This document shows positions 25,982 through 34,510 of a stretch of 64,000 nucleotides of DNA, in pieces. The notes beneath the pieces are model-generated. The model was not told the DNA's origin. It saw only the letters and a program-made list of their open reading frames with translations, and made no database searches. The stretch's first letter is position 1, and each line of letters starts with the position of its first letter. Location: the NCBI RefSeq assembly GCF_037688875.1, contig NZ_JAWDIE010000006.1, forward strand, positions 62,001-126,000. Direction: 5' to 3'. Source of the stretch: Amphibiibacter pelophylacis. GTDB lineage: Bacteria > Pseudomonadota > Gammaproteobacteria > Burkholderiales > Burkholderiaceae_C. The translations under genes and the position numbers were made by a program.

Positions 25982-27084
25982 GACTGCTCCTCAGCTGCTG
26001 CTTTCTCTTTGCCCTTGTCACCCTCGCCAAGAACCCCGCCCCGCATCATGATGGCGATGCAGAACTTACCGTCGTCCGTATCCGGATCAATCTGGTTGAG
26101 CCGCGTGAACAGGGTGAAGGCACTGTATTTTTTGGGGCGAAATAGCTGCATCAACTCCAGATTGGCCCCGTTGGGTTCGACCGGAATAGGCCGTTTCACC
26201 TGATCAAAGTCGGGATACCAGGTGTCTATCGAGCGCAGGCGGTTGGAGATTTTCTGGTCGCGCAGTGCCGCTTGGCCGACAACCTGCGCAGACTCTGTCG
26301 TTTCAGTGCTATGTCTGCGAACAGGGTCGAGCTTATAAAGCGGCCTTGCAAAGCCTCTGGGTTTGGATTCGATATAGGCTTGGCTTGGATACACCTCGAA
26401 CGACCCTTTGAACCCAAAATATACCGCAGCCGTGATCTGCAGGGCGGATTTCAGCTCGCCCTGAAGTCCTTCCAGAAGGACGCGGGCGACGGTCTTTTCA
26501 CCGTCTGTGAAATCGTTGAAATGGTTCATGGGAATAGAGAGGGCATCAAACTCGGCGATGCAGTCCTTGTCGCGCCAGACCTTGACGGTGATTGAACTGG
26601 CTGAAACCCGGTTGCGCCACAGCCACGAGCCGTTAGCGATGTTGCGGGCCATCCGGCGACAGACGTCTTCTGCACCCAGGCTGGTTTTGGCCCTTTGGGC
26701 AAAATCCAGAATGCTCTGACGCACAGCGCTGGTGGTTTCAGGCTTGTCGGCTGCACAGGCAAAAAGCGTGCTGGACAAATCGATCAGGCGCAGGCCAAAC
26801 GACACGACAAATCCTTCTGCATCGTGGTCAGTTTTGGCTGATTCGGTCTGCTGGACATTGGCCGCAGAACGCTCGCTCCCTTTCGCCGTGTCATCACCAG
26901 AGATCACGTTCTGTGTGGCCCGGATGCCGTGACGGACGACGGTCAGTGGATGGTTTTCGTATTCTTTGTTCGTCAGATGCTTATCGCTCTTCAGATTGTA
27001 AAAAGCCCCGTCCGTGACGATGATCCCGCGCTGAAAGGACAGGTTATGCGGCAGTTTGGCAAAGGTTTCAGTCTTGGCAGTCAT
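25978..27084 (-). CDS. csy3: CRISPR Cascade backbone protein Csy3 (Cas7f)
   Basis: A 368-residue protein. It begins LPHNLSFQRGIIVTDGAFYN and contains RNRVSASSITVKVW, HFNDFTDGEKTVARVLLEGL and AAVYFGFKGSFEVYPSQAYI, matching the Csy3 pattern. Six copies coat the spacer part of the crRNA in the I-F surveillance complex. The tail (GVLGEGDKGKEKAAAEEQS) is charged and probably disordered. It overlaps csy2 and cas6f by four bases each. Confidence 0.94.
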   Translation of the reverse strand: MTAKTETFAKLPHNLSFQRGIIVTDGAFYNLKSDKHLTNKEYENHPLTVVRHGIRATQNVISGDDTAKGSERSAANVQQTESAKTDHDAEGFVVSFGLRLIDLSSTLFACAADKPETTSAVRQSILDFAQRAKTSLGAEDVCRRMARNIANGSWLWRNRVSASSITVKVWRDKDCIAEFDALSIPMNHFNDFTDGEKTVARVLLEGLQGELKSALQITAAVYFGFKGSFEVYPSQAYIESKPRGFARPLYKLDPVRRHSTETTESAQVVGQAALRDQKISNRLRSIDTWYPDFDQVKRPIPVEPNGANLELMQLFRPKKYSAFTLFTRLNQIDPDTDDGKFCIAIMMRGGVLGEGDKGKEKAAAEEQS

Positions 27085-28055
27085 GATGCTTCCTTGGTGG
27101 TAGAGCTGGCTTCAGCCCGGGGGTTGTAGGCCTTGGCGGCGGGCTTGGTTCCGCCAATGCATGTCACTTCCTGAATCAGGTAGGTTCCGTCATCGTTGCT
27201 GGCGTAATCCCAGAATGGGATCACACCGGATTCGCGGATGGACAGAAGCTGCCCCAGCCCGATCAATGGCTCGACAAAGGCGTGCGGATGCCCATCGCGG
27301 GCCATGCGCCGCTCAACTGCTGGTGTCAGGGTGTGGTATCCCGCCAGGTAGGGCGTGAGCCAGCTGGAGCGGGGGCGCGCGAAATCCTTGTCAGGTTCTT
27401 GACGGCCTGCTTTGCCCTGTGGCTGGGTACAGGCCAGAAAGGCATCCAGCGGGTCTTTGGCGCCAGCGTCCATCGCTTCAGTGATCAGCTCACTGCGGTC
27501 TACAAAGGCAAAGCCAGTGGGGACACAAGCTCGTAGGCTGGCCCATTTGTCGTGGATTGCAGTCGAGGCGCGGAACCGGTGGCTCACGATGCTGCCCCCG
27601 GCAAACCGACCCGAGTCGATGGTCGCTGTTATGTCATCAAGATCGGTCTGCGCATCGGCGTCCAAAGCCAGAATCAGTGTGACCATGCCATCGCCCCTTA
27701 CCGTAGGCTGGCCGGACAGGGTCTTGCTGCCTTTGGCGTAATCATCGCCATTGATGAGTACCGCACCTCGATGCTGATGCGGGAAAAACTCCTGGTAACT
27801 GGAGCCGGGCCTTGCGCGAAGATGTTCGCCACGCAGTTCAAAGTGGTGCCAAACAAGCGCGATCCCTTTGAGGTCAAGTGCGCCCCTCGCAAAGCCAGTC
27901 TGCGCGATATGTTGCGCCAGACCACGCGCGGGCATGGGGCCCGGCGCAGCAATATTCCACCACGCGGGCTGGGCATTCATGCCACGAACCTCCAGCCGGG
28001 GCAGTACCAGCCATTTGACAGAGCCGCTGTCTTCGTCCTGGTTGATGGGGTTCAT
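27081..28055 (-). CDS. csy2: CRISPR Cascade protein Csy2 (Cas5f)
   Basis: A 324-residue protein with Csy2 features: LVLPRLEVRGMNAQPAWWNI at the start, a central Gly-rich FAGGSIVSHRF, and VEPLIGLGQLLSIRESGVIPFWDY near residue 285, matching the conserved PL.G...R..G..PFW.Y block. With Csy1 it forms the tail that holds the crRNA 5' handle. It overlaps csy1 and csy3 by four bases each. Confidence 0.92.
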   Translation of the reverse strand: MNPINQDEDSGSVKWLVLPRLEVRGMNAQPAWWNIAAPGPMPARGLAQHIAQTGFARGALDLKGIALVWHHFELRGEHLRARPGSSYQEFFPHQHRGAVLINGDDYAKGSKTLSGQPTVRGDGMVTLILALDADAQTDLDDITATIDSGRFAGGSIVSHRFRASTAIHDKWASLRACVPTGFAFVDRSELITEAMDAGAKDPLDAFLACTQPQGKAGRQEPDKDFARPRSSWLTPYLAGYHTLTPAVERRMARDGHPHAFVEPLIGLGQLLSIRESGVIPFWDYASNDDGTYLIQEVTCIGGTKPAAKAYNPRAEASSTTKEAS

Positions 28056-29179
28056 TTCAGGCCCTCCTCGATCATCTTTTGGTAATCGTCTATATCGCCA
28101 TAGCCCGCCTCAGGCCGGGCGGTTTTGGAAGGTTTGTAGCCTTCAATGAGCGATAGCAGGTGCTGTGTCAATTCACGCGGCCAGCCTCTGTGGCGTGCGT
28201 CCTTGTCTAGCAGCGAGCGTCTGAATTCGCTCAGTGTGGGGTTTGCCCAGCCGCCCAGCTCTTCCACATATGGGGCCATAAGCGCCCGTTTGGCATCCAG
28301 TAGCACCATGGCTTCCTGGCCAATGCGGATCAGCAGCGCCCGTTCCTCTTCCCGGGTTGCTGATGTGGATGCAATGTCGCCCTGTTCGGTCCGGTGCGCT
28401 TTACGCCACCTGGATAGTTCGGCCACCGTGCTGCGTTGCAGCAGCGAGTTGAGTGGTACACCTTTGTTGAAGTACCAATAAGCTGCCCGGCGCTCGGACG
28501 CGTTGCCCGGGGCTTCGAAAATCAGGCTTCGCTGCATGGCGGTAATCAAGGATGTACGCCCCGCATTCCAAGGCTTCGCTCCCCCGACATTTATCTGAGC
28601 TTGAGTTCGGCGTTTTGGGTCGCCATTCCGCTCACGCATTTGTGCTTCGTCACTCTGTCGACGGGTCAGTTCGGCACTCAGGACAGAGCTGTGCAGCGGG
28701 GTCAGTACGACATAGCCCTTGGGCTGGCGGGAATCGGGGAATAGAACCTGGCGTAAACGGGGGTCAATGGAGCCGGTGCCTACCTCAGCGGCTTCATCCA
28801 GCAGGTGTGCGAGGCTTTCGATCAGTTCACTCTGTCCGGCCGGCATGTCTTTGTAGTCCGTCTGCGCCGTGCCCTCGAGGACGCTGGCGCATTGGCTGAG
28901 GTAGGCGCCTTCTGTGGCGCCGTCCACGTAATCCACCACGCGGCGGTTGAGCTGGGTCGTGACCAGCCCGATCAAGGGCCGCTTCAGCTGGGCATCGGCT
29001 GCGAGCCGGATGCCAGCGGCGCTGGCATTGGTGTTCACGGGCTTGGACGAGAAGTGAACGCCCGTCGCTAGGCGGGCACGCACCTGCGCCGACGTCATGG
29101 CTTTCCAGGGCTTCATGGCTTTTGGTTTGGCCTTCTTGCGCGCGGGCTTCTGCGTTAAGGCCGGGGGTGTGTCTGTCAT
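28052..29179 (-). CDS. csy1: CRISPR Cascade large subunit Csy1 (Cas8f)
   Basis: A 375-residue protein, shorter than the roughly 430 residues of Pseudomonas Csy1. It starts with a Lys/Pro-rich stretch (KPARKKAKPKAMKPWKAM), has the conserved segment INVGGAKPWNAGRTS in place of the usual GGTKPQN, and ends in an all-helical region (LSEFRRSLLDKDARHRGWPRELTQ) expected of the helical bundle that recruits Cas2-3. It recognises the CC PAM of target DNA in known systems. It is the first gene of the minus-strand cas operon and has an AT-rich divergent promoter region upstream. Confidence 0.9.
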   Translation of the reverse strand: MTDTPPALTQKPARKKAKPKAMKPWKAMTSAQVRARLATGVHFSSKPVNTNASAAGIRLAADAQLKRPLIGLVTTQLNRRVVDYVDGATEGAYLSQCASVLEGTAQTDYKDMPAGQSELIESLAHLLDEAAEVGTGSIDPRLRQVLFPDSRQPKGYVVLTPLHSSVLSAELTRRQSDEAQMRERNGDPKRRTQAQINVGGAKPWNAGRTSLITAMQRSLIFEAPGNASERRAAYWYFNKGVPLNSLLQRSTVAELSRWRKAHRTEQGDIASTSATREEERALLIRIGQEAMVLLDAKRALMAPYVEELGGWANPTLSEFRRSLLDKDARHRGWPRELTQHLLSLIEGYKPSKTARPEAGYGDIDDYQKMIEEGLK

Positions 29180-29300
29180 GGTTTCTCCTCAAGATTTAGG
29201 GCATAATCCAGTGCGGAAACGCAGATGTCAACCTTAAAAAAGATAAAAAATGTTTGATTTTGTAAAATAATAAAAATTGGACAAAATAAGTTTGAAAACA
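29180..29300. promoter_or_regulatory. Divergent promoter region with inverted repeat, csy operon / WYL gene
   Basis: This AT-rich region drives csy1 to the left and the regulator plus cas2-3 to the right. It holds a perfect inverted repeat ATTTTGT (29257-29263) and ACAAAAT (29281-29287) with 17 bases between, next to the WYL gene start, as expected for an autoregulatory operator of a dimeric repressor. In AT-rich DNA a 7-base inverted repeat can occur by chance, so this is a candidate. Confidence 0.45.
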
Positions 29301-30092
29301 ATGATAATTTTAGAAAGAGACTTCATCTACCGCCGGGCTTTTCGGGGACCAGAGGGCGTCGTCAGGCGCTCAGACCTGGTCGAGGCGTTTGGCATGTCCA
29401 CCTCCAAGGCCACTCAGCTGCTGGCTTCGGAAGTCCAGACCCGGGGCGATCTCCTGCGGCGTGAGGGCTACCTGGTGCGCAAGCAGCTCGGCGCAAAACC
29501 GCCCCCGTGTGCGTCTATGAAAGATCTGTTGGAGAAGCTGGATGCAGGTTTGACCCGCTTTGCCGATACGGGTCTGAGAGACGATGAGCTTCCGGTGAAC
29601 ACTTGGCACTGGACCGACAACATGCCCCACAGCGAGGAAGTGCTGGCCCGGCTGGTCAGCGCCTGCGTGAACCAGCGGTCGGTCCAGATCCAGTACGTCG
29701 GGATGCAACGGGGGGATGCAGGCCACTGGCTTCGCATCGTCCCTTTGAGCCTGGACAAAATGGGCGACCAGTGGCGTCTTGCGGCCCAGGACCTGGAGAA
29801 AGAGGGAGCGGTCCGGACCTATGTCCTGGCCCGCATCCTGGCTGCCGAGCACGATGACCAGCCCATACCGCGCAAATTTGTTCGGGCTAGCCCGGGCGAT
29901 TCGCAGAAAAGAGAGGCTGTCAGACTCAACCCCGGGCTGACCGACGTTCAGCGCCGCGTTCTTGCGCGGGAACTCCGGATCAAAGACGGCTACGTCACCT
30001 TGCCCGCCCGCTGCTGGCATGAATTCATGATCCGTTTTGCTGATGGGCAGCGTAGCGACAACATTGCGTGGCCTCCGCTGCTGTCTTCCTGA
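29301..30092 (+). CDS. WYL-domain transcriptional regulator (BrxR/CapW-like), candidate regulator of the cas genes
   Basis: A protein of about 263 residues. The N-terminal winged helix reads RDFIYRRAFRGPEGVVRRSD then LVEAFGMSTSKATQLLASE; the WYL domain spans about 120-190 (SVQIQYVG, HWLRIVPLSLDKMGDQWRLA, where the WYL motif is WRL, then RTYVLARILAAE); a C-terminal dimerisation region follows. This three-part build is that of BrxR/CapW, which repress phage-defence operons and are thought to respond to DNA damage or ligands through WYL. It sits between the divergent csy operon and cas2-3, ending 24 bases before the latter, so it is probably co-transcribed with it. ATG 29301 is used; TTG 29277 is an alternative and neither has a clear ribosome site. 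Confidence 0.82.
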   Translation: MIILERDFIYRRAFRGPEGVVRRSDLVEAFGMSTSKATQLLASEVQTRGDLLRREGYLVRKQLGAKPPPCASMKDLLEKLDAGLTRFADTGLRDDELPVNTWHWTDNMPHSEEVLARLVSACVNQRSVQIQYVGMQRGDAGHWLRIVPLSLDKMGDQWRLAAQDLEKEGAVRTYVLARILAAEHDDQPIPRKFVRASPGDSQKREAVRLNPGLTDVQRRVLARELRIKDGYVTLPARCWHEFMIRFADGQRSDNIAWPPLLSS

Positions 30093-30116
30093 TCACCCGT
30101 TTGACAAGGTGAAAAC

Positions 30117-33100
30117 ATGCATGTCGTCTTCGTTTCCCAGTGCGAGCATCGGGCCATCGCGCGCACAGCCCGTGTCCTGGATGCCTATGCCCTCAGGCAG
30201 GGTGATCGGACCTGGATGACGCCCATCTCCCGCGAAGGTCTGGAGACGCTGCGGACCGTACTTCGCGCCAGTGCCACGCGCCAGACAGCAGTCGCCTGCT
30301 ACGTCAATCAGGGCATGCGTCAGATGCGCCTGCTATGGGTGGTTGGCGCCAAAAGCCGGTTCGGACCCCAGGGCGTGGTGGCGGTGTCTACACGGCGAAG
30401 GGCAAAGGTGCACAGCGAACCGGTGCTATTGCCCGTGGGTCTGCGGGTGGCCGCTCTTCTCGCACGTCTTGCGGGTTATCTGCACGATCTTGGCAAGTTC
30501 GGGCAGATGTTTGGGGACAAGCTGGCCGGTCTGGGGCCGATGAAGGATGCCGTGCGGCATGAGTGGCTGTCTTTGCACATCGTGAATCATCTGTGCGTGC
30601 AGGGCCGGGACGCGGCACTGGATCAGCTCGGTTCGGAGTGGGATTCAGCGTGGCAAAAGGCCTCGTCCGGGAAGCTGCTGCGCATGAAGCCCCTCGTTTG
30701 GGGAACTGGCGCAACCCTGTTTAAGGGGCTGGACAGCCACTGGGCGGTTTTGGTGTACCTCATTTTCAGCCACCACCGGCTGCCCAGAGATCAGGGCGAA
30801 AACGCCAACTTACTGTCCGACGGGACGTATATCGAGGGTGCTGAGCCGCTGCGGGCCAGCCTGCACAAACTGGCCCCGCTGGCCAGCCCGTCGGAGCAGA
30901 CTCTGGATCGGATCCGCAAGACGGCTGCGCGGCTGGATGCCCTGGTCAAGCCGCTGGCTTGTGATCCGGAGTACTGGCGGGCCGTGGCCACCGTGGCGCG
31001 TATGGCGCTGATTCTGGCGGACCACAGCGTCAGTTCTGTCGATAAAACGGACGATGCCGGGCACGGTCGCGATCTGTTGCGCCAGATGCAGCTGGCGTCT
31101 GCCAAAGTGGCTTTTGCCAATACCGTGCAGCTGCCGGATGGCCAGCGCCTGCGCAATCAGGAACTCAACTGGCACTTGCAGAACGTGGGCGATCAGGCGG
31201 GGGAATTTGTCTCGCAATTTGCCCGCTTTGCTCCGTCTGGCCTGTCGGAAAGCGTTCTGTCCAGCTTGCGGCTTGCGACCACGGGGCGATATGCGTGGCA
31301 AAGCCAGTCTGCCGCCGCACTGCGGGCCGCTCAGACACAGGAGGCGCTGCCCACCCTGGTGTTCAACGTGGCGGGCACCGGCAGTGGCAAAACCCGCATG
31401 AACGTCGTTGCCGCTGCTGTCCTGCGCGAGGCGGATGCTCTTGGCGCTCCTGTGCGTATAGCGACAGCACTGAACCTGCGCACGCTCACGCTGCAGACCC
31501 GGGACGCCTACGCGCAGCAGCTCGGCATGAGCGACAGCGAGCTGGCCTGCGTCATCGGCAGCGCGGTTGTCCAGCGCATGCACAAGGCCCGTACCGAGGA
31601 AGAATCCCGTGCCGCAGACAATGCGGCCGCCCTTGCGCTTCAGTGGGGCATCGATGATGACGGCAATCCGCCCGAAGAGGATTTCGACGCCTTGGGCGAA
31701 GCCGACCCGCCACCCGAATGGCTGGAGCATTTCCTGCAGCGCAAGCCCAAAATGCGCGCGGTGATCATGGCGCCGGTGCTGGTTTGCACGGTCGATCATC
31801 TCATCAAGGCAGGCGAACCAACCGAGCAGGGCAACCACGCGCTGGCCAATCTGCGGCTGATGGGTTCAGAACTGGTTCTGGATGAGATCGATTCTTACGA
31901 GCCCAAAGCGCTGGTGGCCGTGATGCGACTGGTGACCGCCGCCGCATTCTGGGGGCGCCATGTGGTGGCATCCTCGGCGACTCTGTCCAAACCAGTGGCC
32001 CAGGCGGTCTGGCAGGCTTATGAGCTCGGCGCGAAGATGCGGGCCAAGCTGTTGGACCTGCCGAACGGCGCACGCTTTCGGGTGGCGATGATCGATGACC
32101 GCTGCCCAGCAAGGCTGGATACGCCTGCCAGTAAAGACGATTTTGGCGCCTGGTTTGACGTGTCTTTGCATTGCATGCTCAGTGCTTTGGGGCAGAGCCA
32201 TCACCGCCCCGCAGAACTTGTGCCTGTGCATTGGGACAAAGGCAGTGACAGTGCTCAGCGGCTGCAGGCCATTCATACGGCCATTCAGGGCGCCTGCGAG
32301 CGCATGCACCAGCGGCACCGGTGGGCGGTGACAGTTGATGGGCAGCCCCACACCATTTCCTTAGGGCTGGTCCGCATGGCCAATATCAACCGGGCGACCG
32401 AGGTGGCCCGTTACCTGTCCACCGCCTTGCCCCATGCGCGGGTTGCCTGCTATCACTCTCAGCTGTCCCGCATCGCCCGCTTCATGCTGGAGCGGGCGCT
32501 GGACCAGGTGCTGACCCGCAAGAGCCCGGAGGGCGGGCCGCAAGGCGCCCCAAGTATTCACGATGCCGTCCGCCGCGCGCGCGAAGAGGGACGGAACGAA
32601 ACGCTTTTTATTGTTGTCGCGACCCCAGTCGAGGAAATTGGCCGCGATCACGATTTCGACTGGGCTGTGATAGAGCCTTCCAGCGTGCAGTCGCTGGTCC
32701 AGACCGCGGGGCGGGTGAATCGGCACCGGCTTGACAGTATCAGCGAGCCCAACATTGGCATCCTGCAGTTCAACTTCAAGTACGTCGAAAACCCTGAAGG
32801 CAAGCTTTGCTTTACCCGGCCTGGTCTTGAAGAAGACGAATATCCTCACTCTTCCCACGATCTGGCCAAATTGCTGGATTGGAATGATCTGGCGCAATGC
32901 GGACAGATTGATGCCAGAACCCGGTTTCGCACTGACAGGCACGAATTCGCCAATTTGGACGATAAGTCCACAAGTCGCCAACTCGACAAATTCTCGGGTC
33001 GCTTCCTCAAGTCAGACAGTGCCCTCTGGATGGGACATGACACCTACGATTTGGTCCCACTGCGCGAAAAATCGGCCAAACGGATGATCAGCCGGGATGA

Positions 33101-33356
33101 GACAGGGCAGCACTACGACGAGCATCCTGATGGGACGAAAAACACCATATGGCTGAAAGTCGAGGTGCGACCAATGCCTAAGCTGCCCAATGACTGGCTG
33201 GCCTGCTCGTTTGACGAGGCTCTCGCTGAATCTTGTCGTCTGGATATTCCAGTTTTCGACGCCTTCGCTGTCGAGGTTTACGGTGGGGAGGATTTTGATG
33301 GAAAACGTCATATATATACCCACTGCGCTTCATTGGGATATTATAGCGAGGTCTGA
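30117..33356 (+). CDS. cas3: Cas2-Cas3 fusion nuclease-helicase, type I-F
   Basis: A 1079-residue protein. Residues 1-100 form the Cas2-like domain (MHVVFVSQCEHRAIARTARV, GDRTWMTPISREGLETLR). The HD nuclease has LAGYLHDLGK (His123, Asp124) and RHEWLSLHI. The superfamily 2 helicase has Walker A GTGSGKT (about 420-426), DEID at 589-592 in the DExD position, SSATLS, and motif VI QTAGRVNRH from residue 862. It nicks and degrades target DNA recruited by Cascade, and through its Cas2 part joins Cas1 for spacer integration. All key residues look intact. It is on the opposite strand to cas1, separated from it by the whole csy operon. Confidence 0.96.
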   Translation: MHVVFVSQCEHRAIARTARVLDAYALRQGDRTWMTPISREGLETLRTVLRASATRQTAVACYVNQGMRQMRLLWVVGAKSRFGPQGVVAVSTRRRAKVHSEPVLLPVGLRVAALLARLAGYLHDLGKFGQMFGDKLAGLGPMKDAVRHEWLSLHIVNHLCVQGRDAALDQLGSEWDSAWQKASSGKLLRMKPLVWGTGATLFKGLDSHWAVLVYLIFSHHRLPRDQGENANLLSDGTYIEGAEPLRASLHKLAPLASPSEQTLDRIRKTAARLDALVKPLACDPEYWRAVATVARMALILADHSVSSVDKTDDAGHGRDLLRQMQLASAKVAFANTVQLPDGQRLRNQELNWHLQNVGDQAGEFVSQFARFAPSGLSESVLSSLRLATTGRYAWQSQSAAALRAAQTQEALPTLVFNVAGTGSGKTRMNVVAAAVLREADALGAPVRIATALNLRTLTLQTRDAYAQQLGMSDSELACVIGSAVVQRMHKARTEEESRAADNAAALALQWGIDDDGNPPEEDFDALGEADPPPEWLEHFLQRKPKMRAVIMAPVLVCTVDHLIKAGEPTEQGNHALANLRLMGSELVLDEIDSYEPKALVAVMRLVTAAAFWGRHVVASSATLSKPVAQAVWQAYELGAKMRAKLLDLPNGARFRVAMIDDRCPARLDTPASKDDFGAWFDVSLHCMLSALGQSHHRPAELVPVHWDKGSDSAQRLQAIHTAIQGACERMHQRHRWAVTVDGQPHTISLGLVRMANINRATEVARYLSTALPHARVACYHSQLSRIARFMLERALDQVLTRKSPEGGPQGAPSIHDAVRRAREEGRNETLFIVVATPVEEIGRDHDFDWAVIEPSSVQSLVQTAGRVNRHRLDSISEPNIGILQFNFKYVENPEGKLCFTRPGLEEDEYPHSSHDLAKLLDWNDLAQCGQIDARTRFRTDRHEFANLDDKSTSRQLDKFSGRFLKSDSALWMGHDTYDLVPLREKSAKRMISRDETGQHYDEHPDGTKNTIWLKVEVRPMPKLPNDWLACSFDEALAESCRLDIPVFDAFAVEVYGGEDFDGKRHIYTHCASLGYYSEV

Positions 33357-33402
33357 TTGCATTAAATAGATCAGTTGGTGTGGGTATGAAGTTATGTATG
33401 AA

Positions 33403-33431
33403 TTGACTGTGTGCTGATATTTCATTAAAAT
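33403..33431 (+). promoter_or_regulatory. Sigma-70-type promoter for the Fic toxin-antitoxin operon
   Basis: TTGACT (33403-33408) and TAAAAT (33426-33431) are separated by 17 bases, the ideal spacing, in AT-rich DNA. Transcription would start near 33438, about 45 bases before the antitoxin ATG. A small inverted repeat AATAA...TTATT at about 33450-33465 lies between and could be an operator for the ribbon-helix-helix antitoxin. Confidence 0.65.
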
Positions 33432-33483
33432 GGCCAGCATGGCTTGAGAATAAAATTGTCTTATTTTGGGAAAGGGGCCCACT

Positions 33484-33831
33484 ATGACCAAAGAAGTTCA
33501 GGTGACGGTGAGGGTTGAGTCTGCATTGCGTACTGAATTTTCCCAAGCCGCTTTGCTGCAAGATCGCTCTGCTGCGCAGGTCCTGCGCGAACTCATGCGG
33601 GACTACGTTCAACAGTCCCGCTCGCGCGGGCAGCGTCCAGCCAGCAAAAGCCTCGCCGCCACCGAAAGCCACCGCCGTGAGCAGGCTCTGAATTTCGCCC
33701 GGGCGTCCGTTGGCCTGGAGGGCTTTAAGCCGCTGCCGGAAGATGAAGCGCTTTCGCGTCTGTATGTGGCCGGTGATATTACGATTGCGGATGCGATCAG
33801 GGCCGTGAATGAAGCCGCCCAAAGCCGATAA
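33484..33831 (+). CDS. Fic antitoxin: ribbon-helix-helix domain fused to VbhA-like domain
   Basis: A 115-residue protein. Residues 4-43 (VQVTVRVESALRTEFSQAAL, SAAQVLRELMRDYVQQ) look like a ribbon-helix-helix DNA-binding domain. Residues 62-115 look like the VbhA antitoxin domain and carry the Fic-inhibitory motif [S/T]xxxE[G/N] as SVGLEG, with Ser75, Glu79 and Gly80; the glutamate would block ATP binding in the Fic active site. The last part (AGDITIADAIRAVNEAA) is typical of these antitoxins. ATG 33484 is preferred to TTG 33466, with a GGAAAGGGG ribosome site. It overlaps the fic start by 23 bases, so expression should be coupled. Confidence 0.85.
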   Translation: MTKEVQVTVRVESALRTEFSQAALLQDRSAAQVLRELMRDYVQQSRSRGQRPASKSLAATESHRREQALNFARASVGLEGFKPLPEDEALSRLYVAGDITIADAIRAVNEAAQSR

Positions 33832-34510
33832 AAAAACCCCCGATCTGCGTCGGGAATTGCTTGAGGGCCGGTTCGCCTATTGGCGGATTGCCGAGCTGGA
33901 AGCCAACCCGGTCGCCGGACGCTTTGACATCACGCATCTGAAGGAAATCAACCGCAGAATCTTTCAGGATTTGCCGGGCGTTGGTTTCGATGACGTGACG
34001 CCGGGTGAATTTAGAGAGCCCGTTCCCGAAGGCGTGGACTGGATCAAGCAGCGTGGCTTGACGACTGTCGAAGGCTCGTTTTATGTCGCTTACTCGCGCA
34101 TGGATGATGAGGCCATATCCTGGCTCAACCAGGTGCTGGAAACAGCTGATCCCGATACACTGTGTGGTCTGACGCCCCCTGAATTCACCGCCTGTCTTGC
34201 CCGAATTTATACCGAACTGGATTATGTTCATCCTTTCAGCGATGGCAACAGCCGCACTTTGCGTACTTTCACGCGGCAGCTGGCCCGGGAATCAGGTTAT
34301 GAAATTGATTGGGAGCGGTTTGACCGCAGTGATGTAGGCCGTGATCTGCTGTACATCGCCCGCGATCTTAGTGTGAACGGGCTGGCGGCACCGAACATCC
34401 AGCATGAAAGTACGAAGCGCAAAGTGCAGTATTCGCAGGATAGACTGGAGGGGAACCGGGCATTGCCTGATCTGCTCTGTGATGTGGTGCGCCCGATACG
34501 GGATGCATGA
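33809..34510 (+). CDS. Fic-family protein, probable AMPylating toxin
   Basis: A 233-residue Fic protein. The catalytic motif is HPFSDGNSRTLR starting at His141; the usual form is HPFx[D/E]GN[G/K]RxxR, so the glycine at position eight is Ser here. The substrate-clamping flap is probably GLTTVEGSFYVAYSRM. Fic enzymes mostly transfer AMP from ATP to a Ser, Thr or Tyr of a target; VbhT/FicT-type toxins modify DNA gyrase and topoisomerase IV. The partner antitoxin overlaps its start. It lacks the C-terminal domains of secreted effectors, so it is likely a chromosomal class I Fic toxin. It is convergent with holA, 15 bases away. Confidence 0.87.
   Translation: MKPPKADKKTPDLRRELLEGRFAYWRIAELEANPVAGRFDITHLKEINRRIFQDLPGVGFDDVTPGEFREPVPEGVDWIKQRGLTTVEGSFYVAYSRMDDEAISWLNQVLETADPDTLCGLTPPEFTACLARIYTELDYVHPFSDGNSRTLRTFTRQLARESGYEIDWERFDRSDVGRDLLYIARDLSVNGLAAPNIQHESTKRKVQYSQDRLEGNRALPDLLCDVVRPIRDA

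Noticed and set aside
24281..33356. Tn7-like I-F3 or minimal I-F2 system
   Set aside because: cas1, cas2-3 and csy1 are all present, and no tniQ or tnsABC-like gene is seen, so it is an I-F1-type set in a new order.
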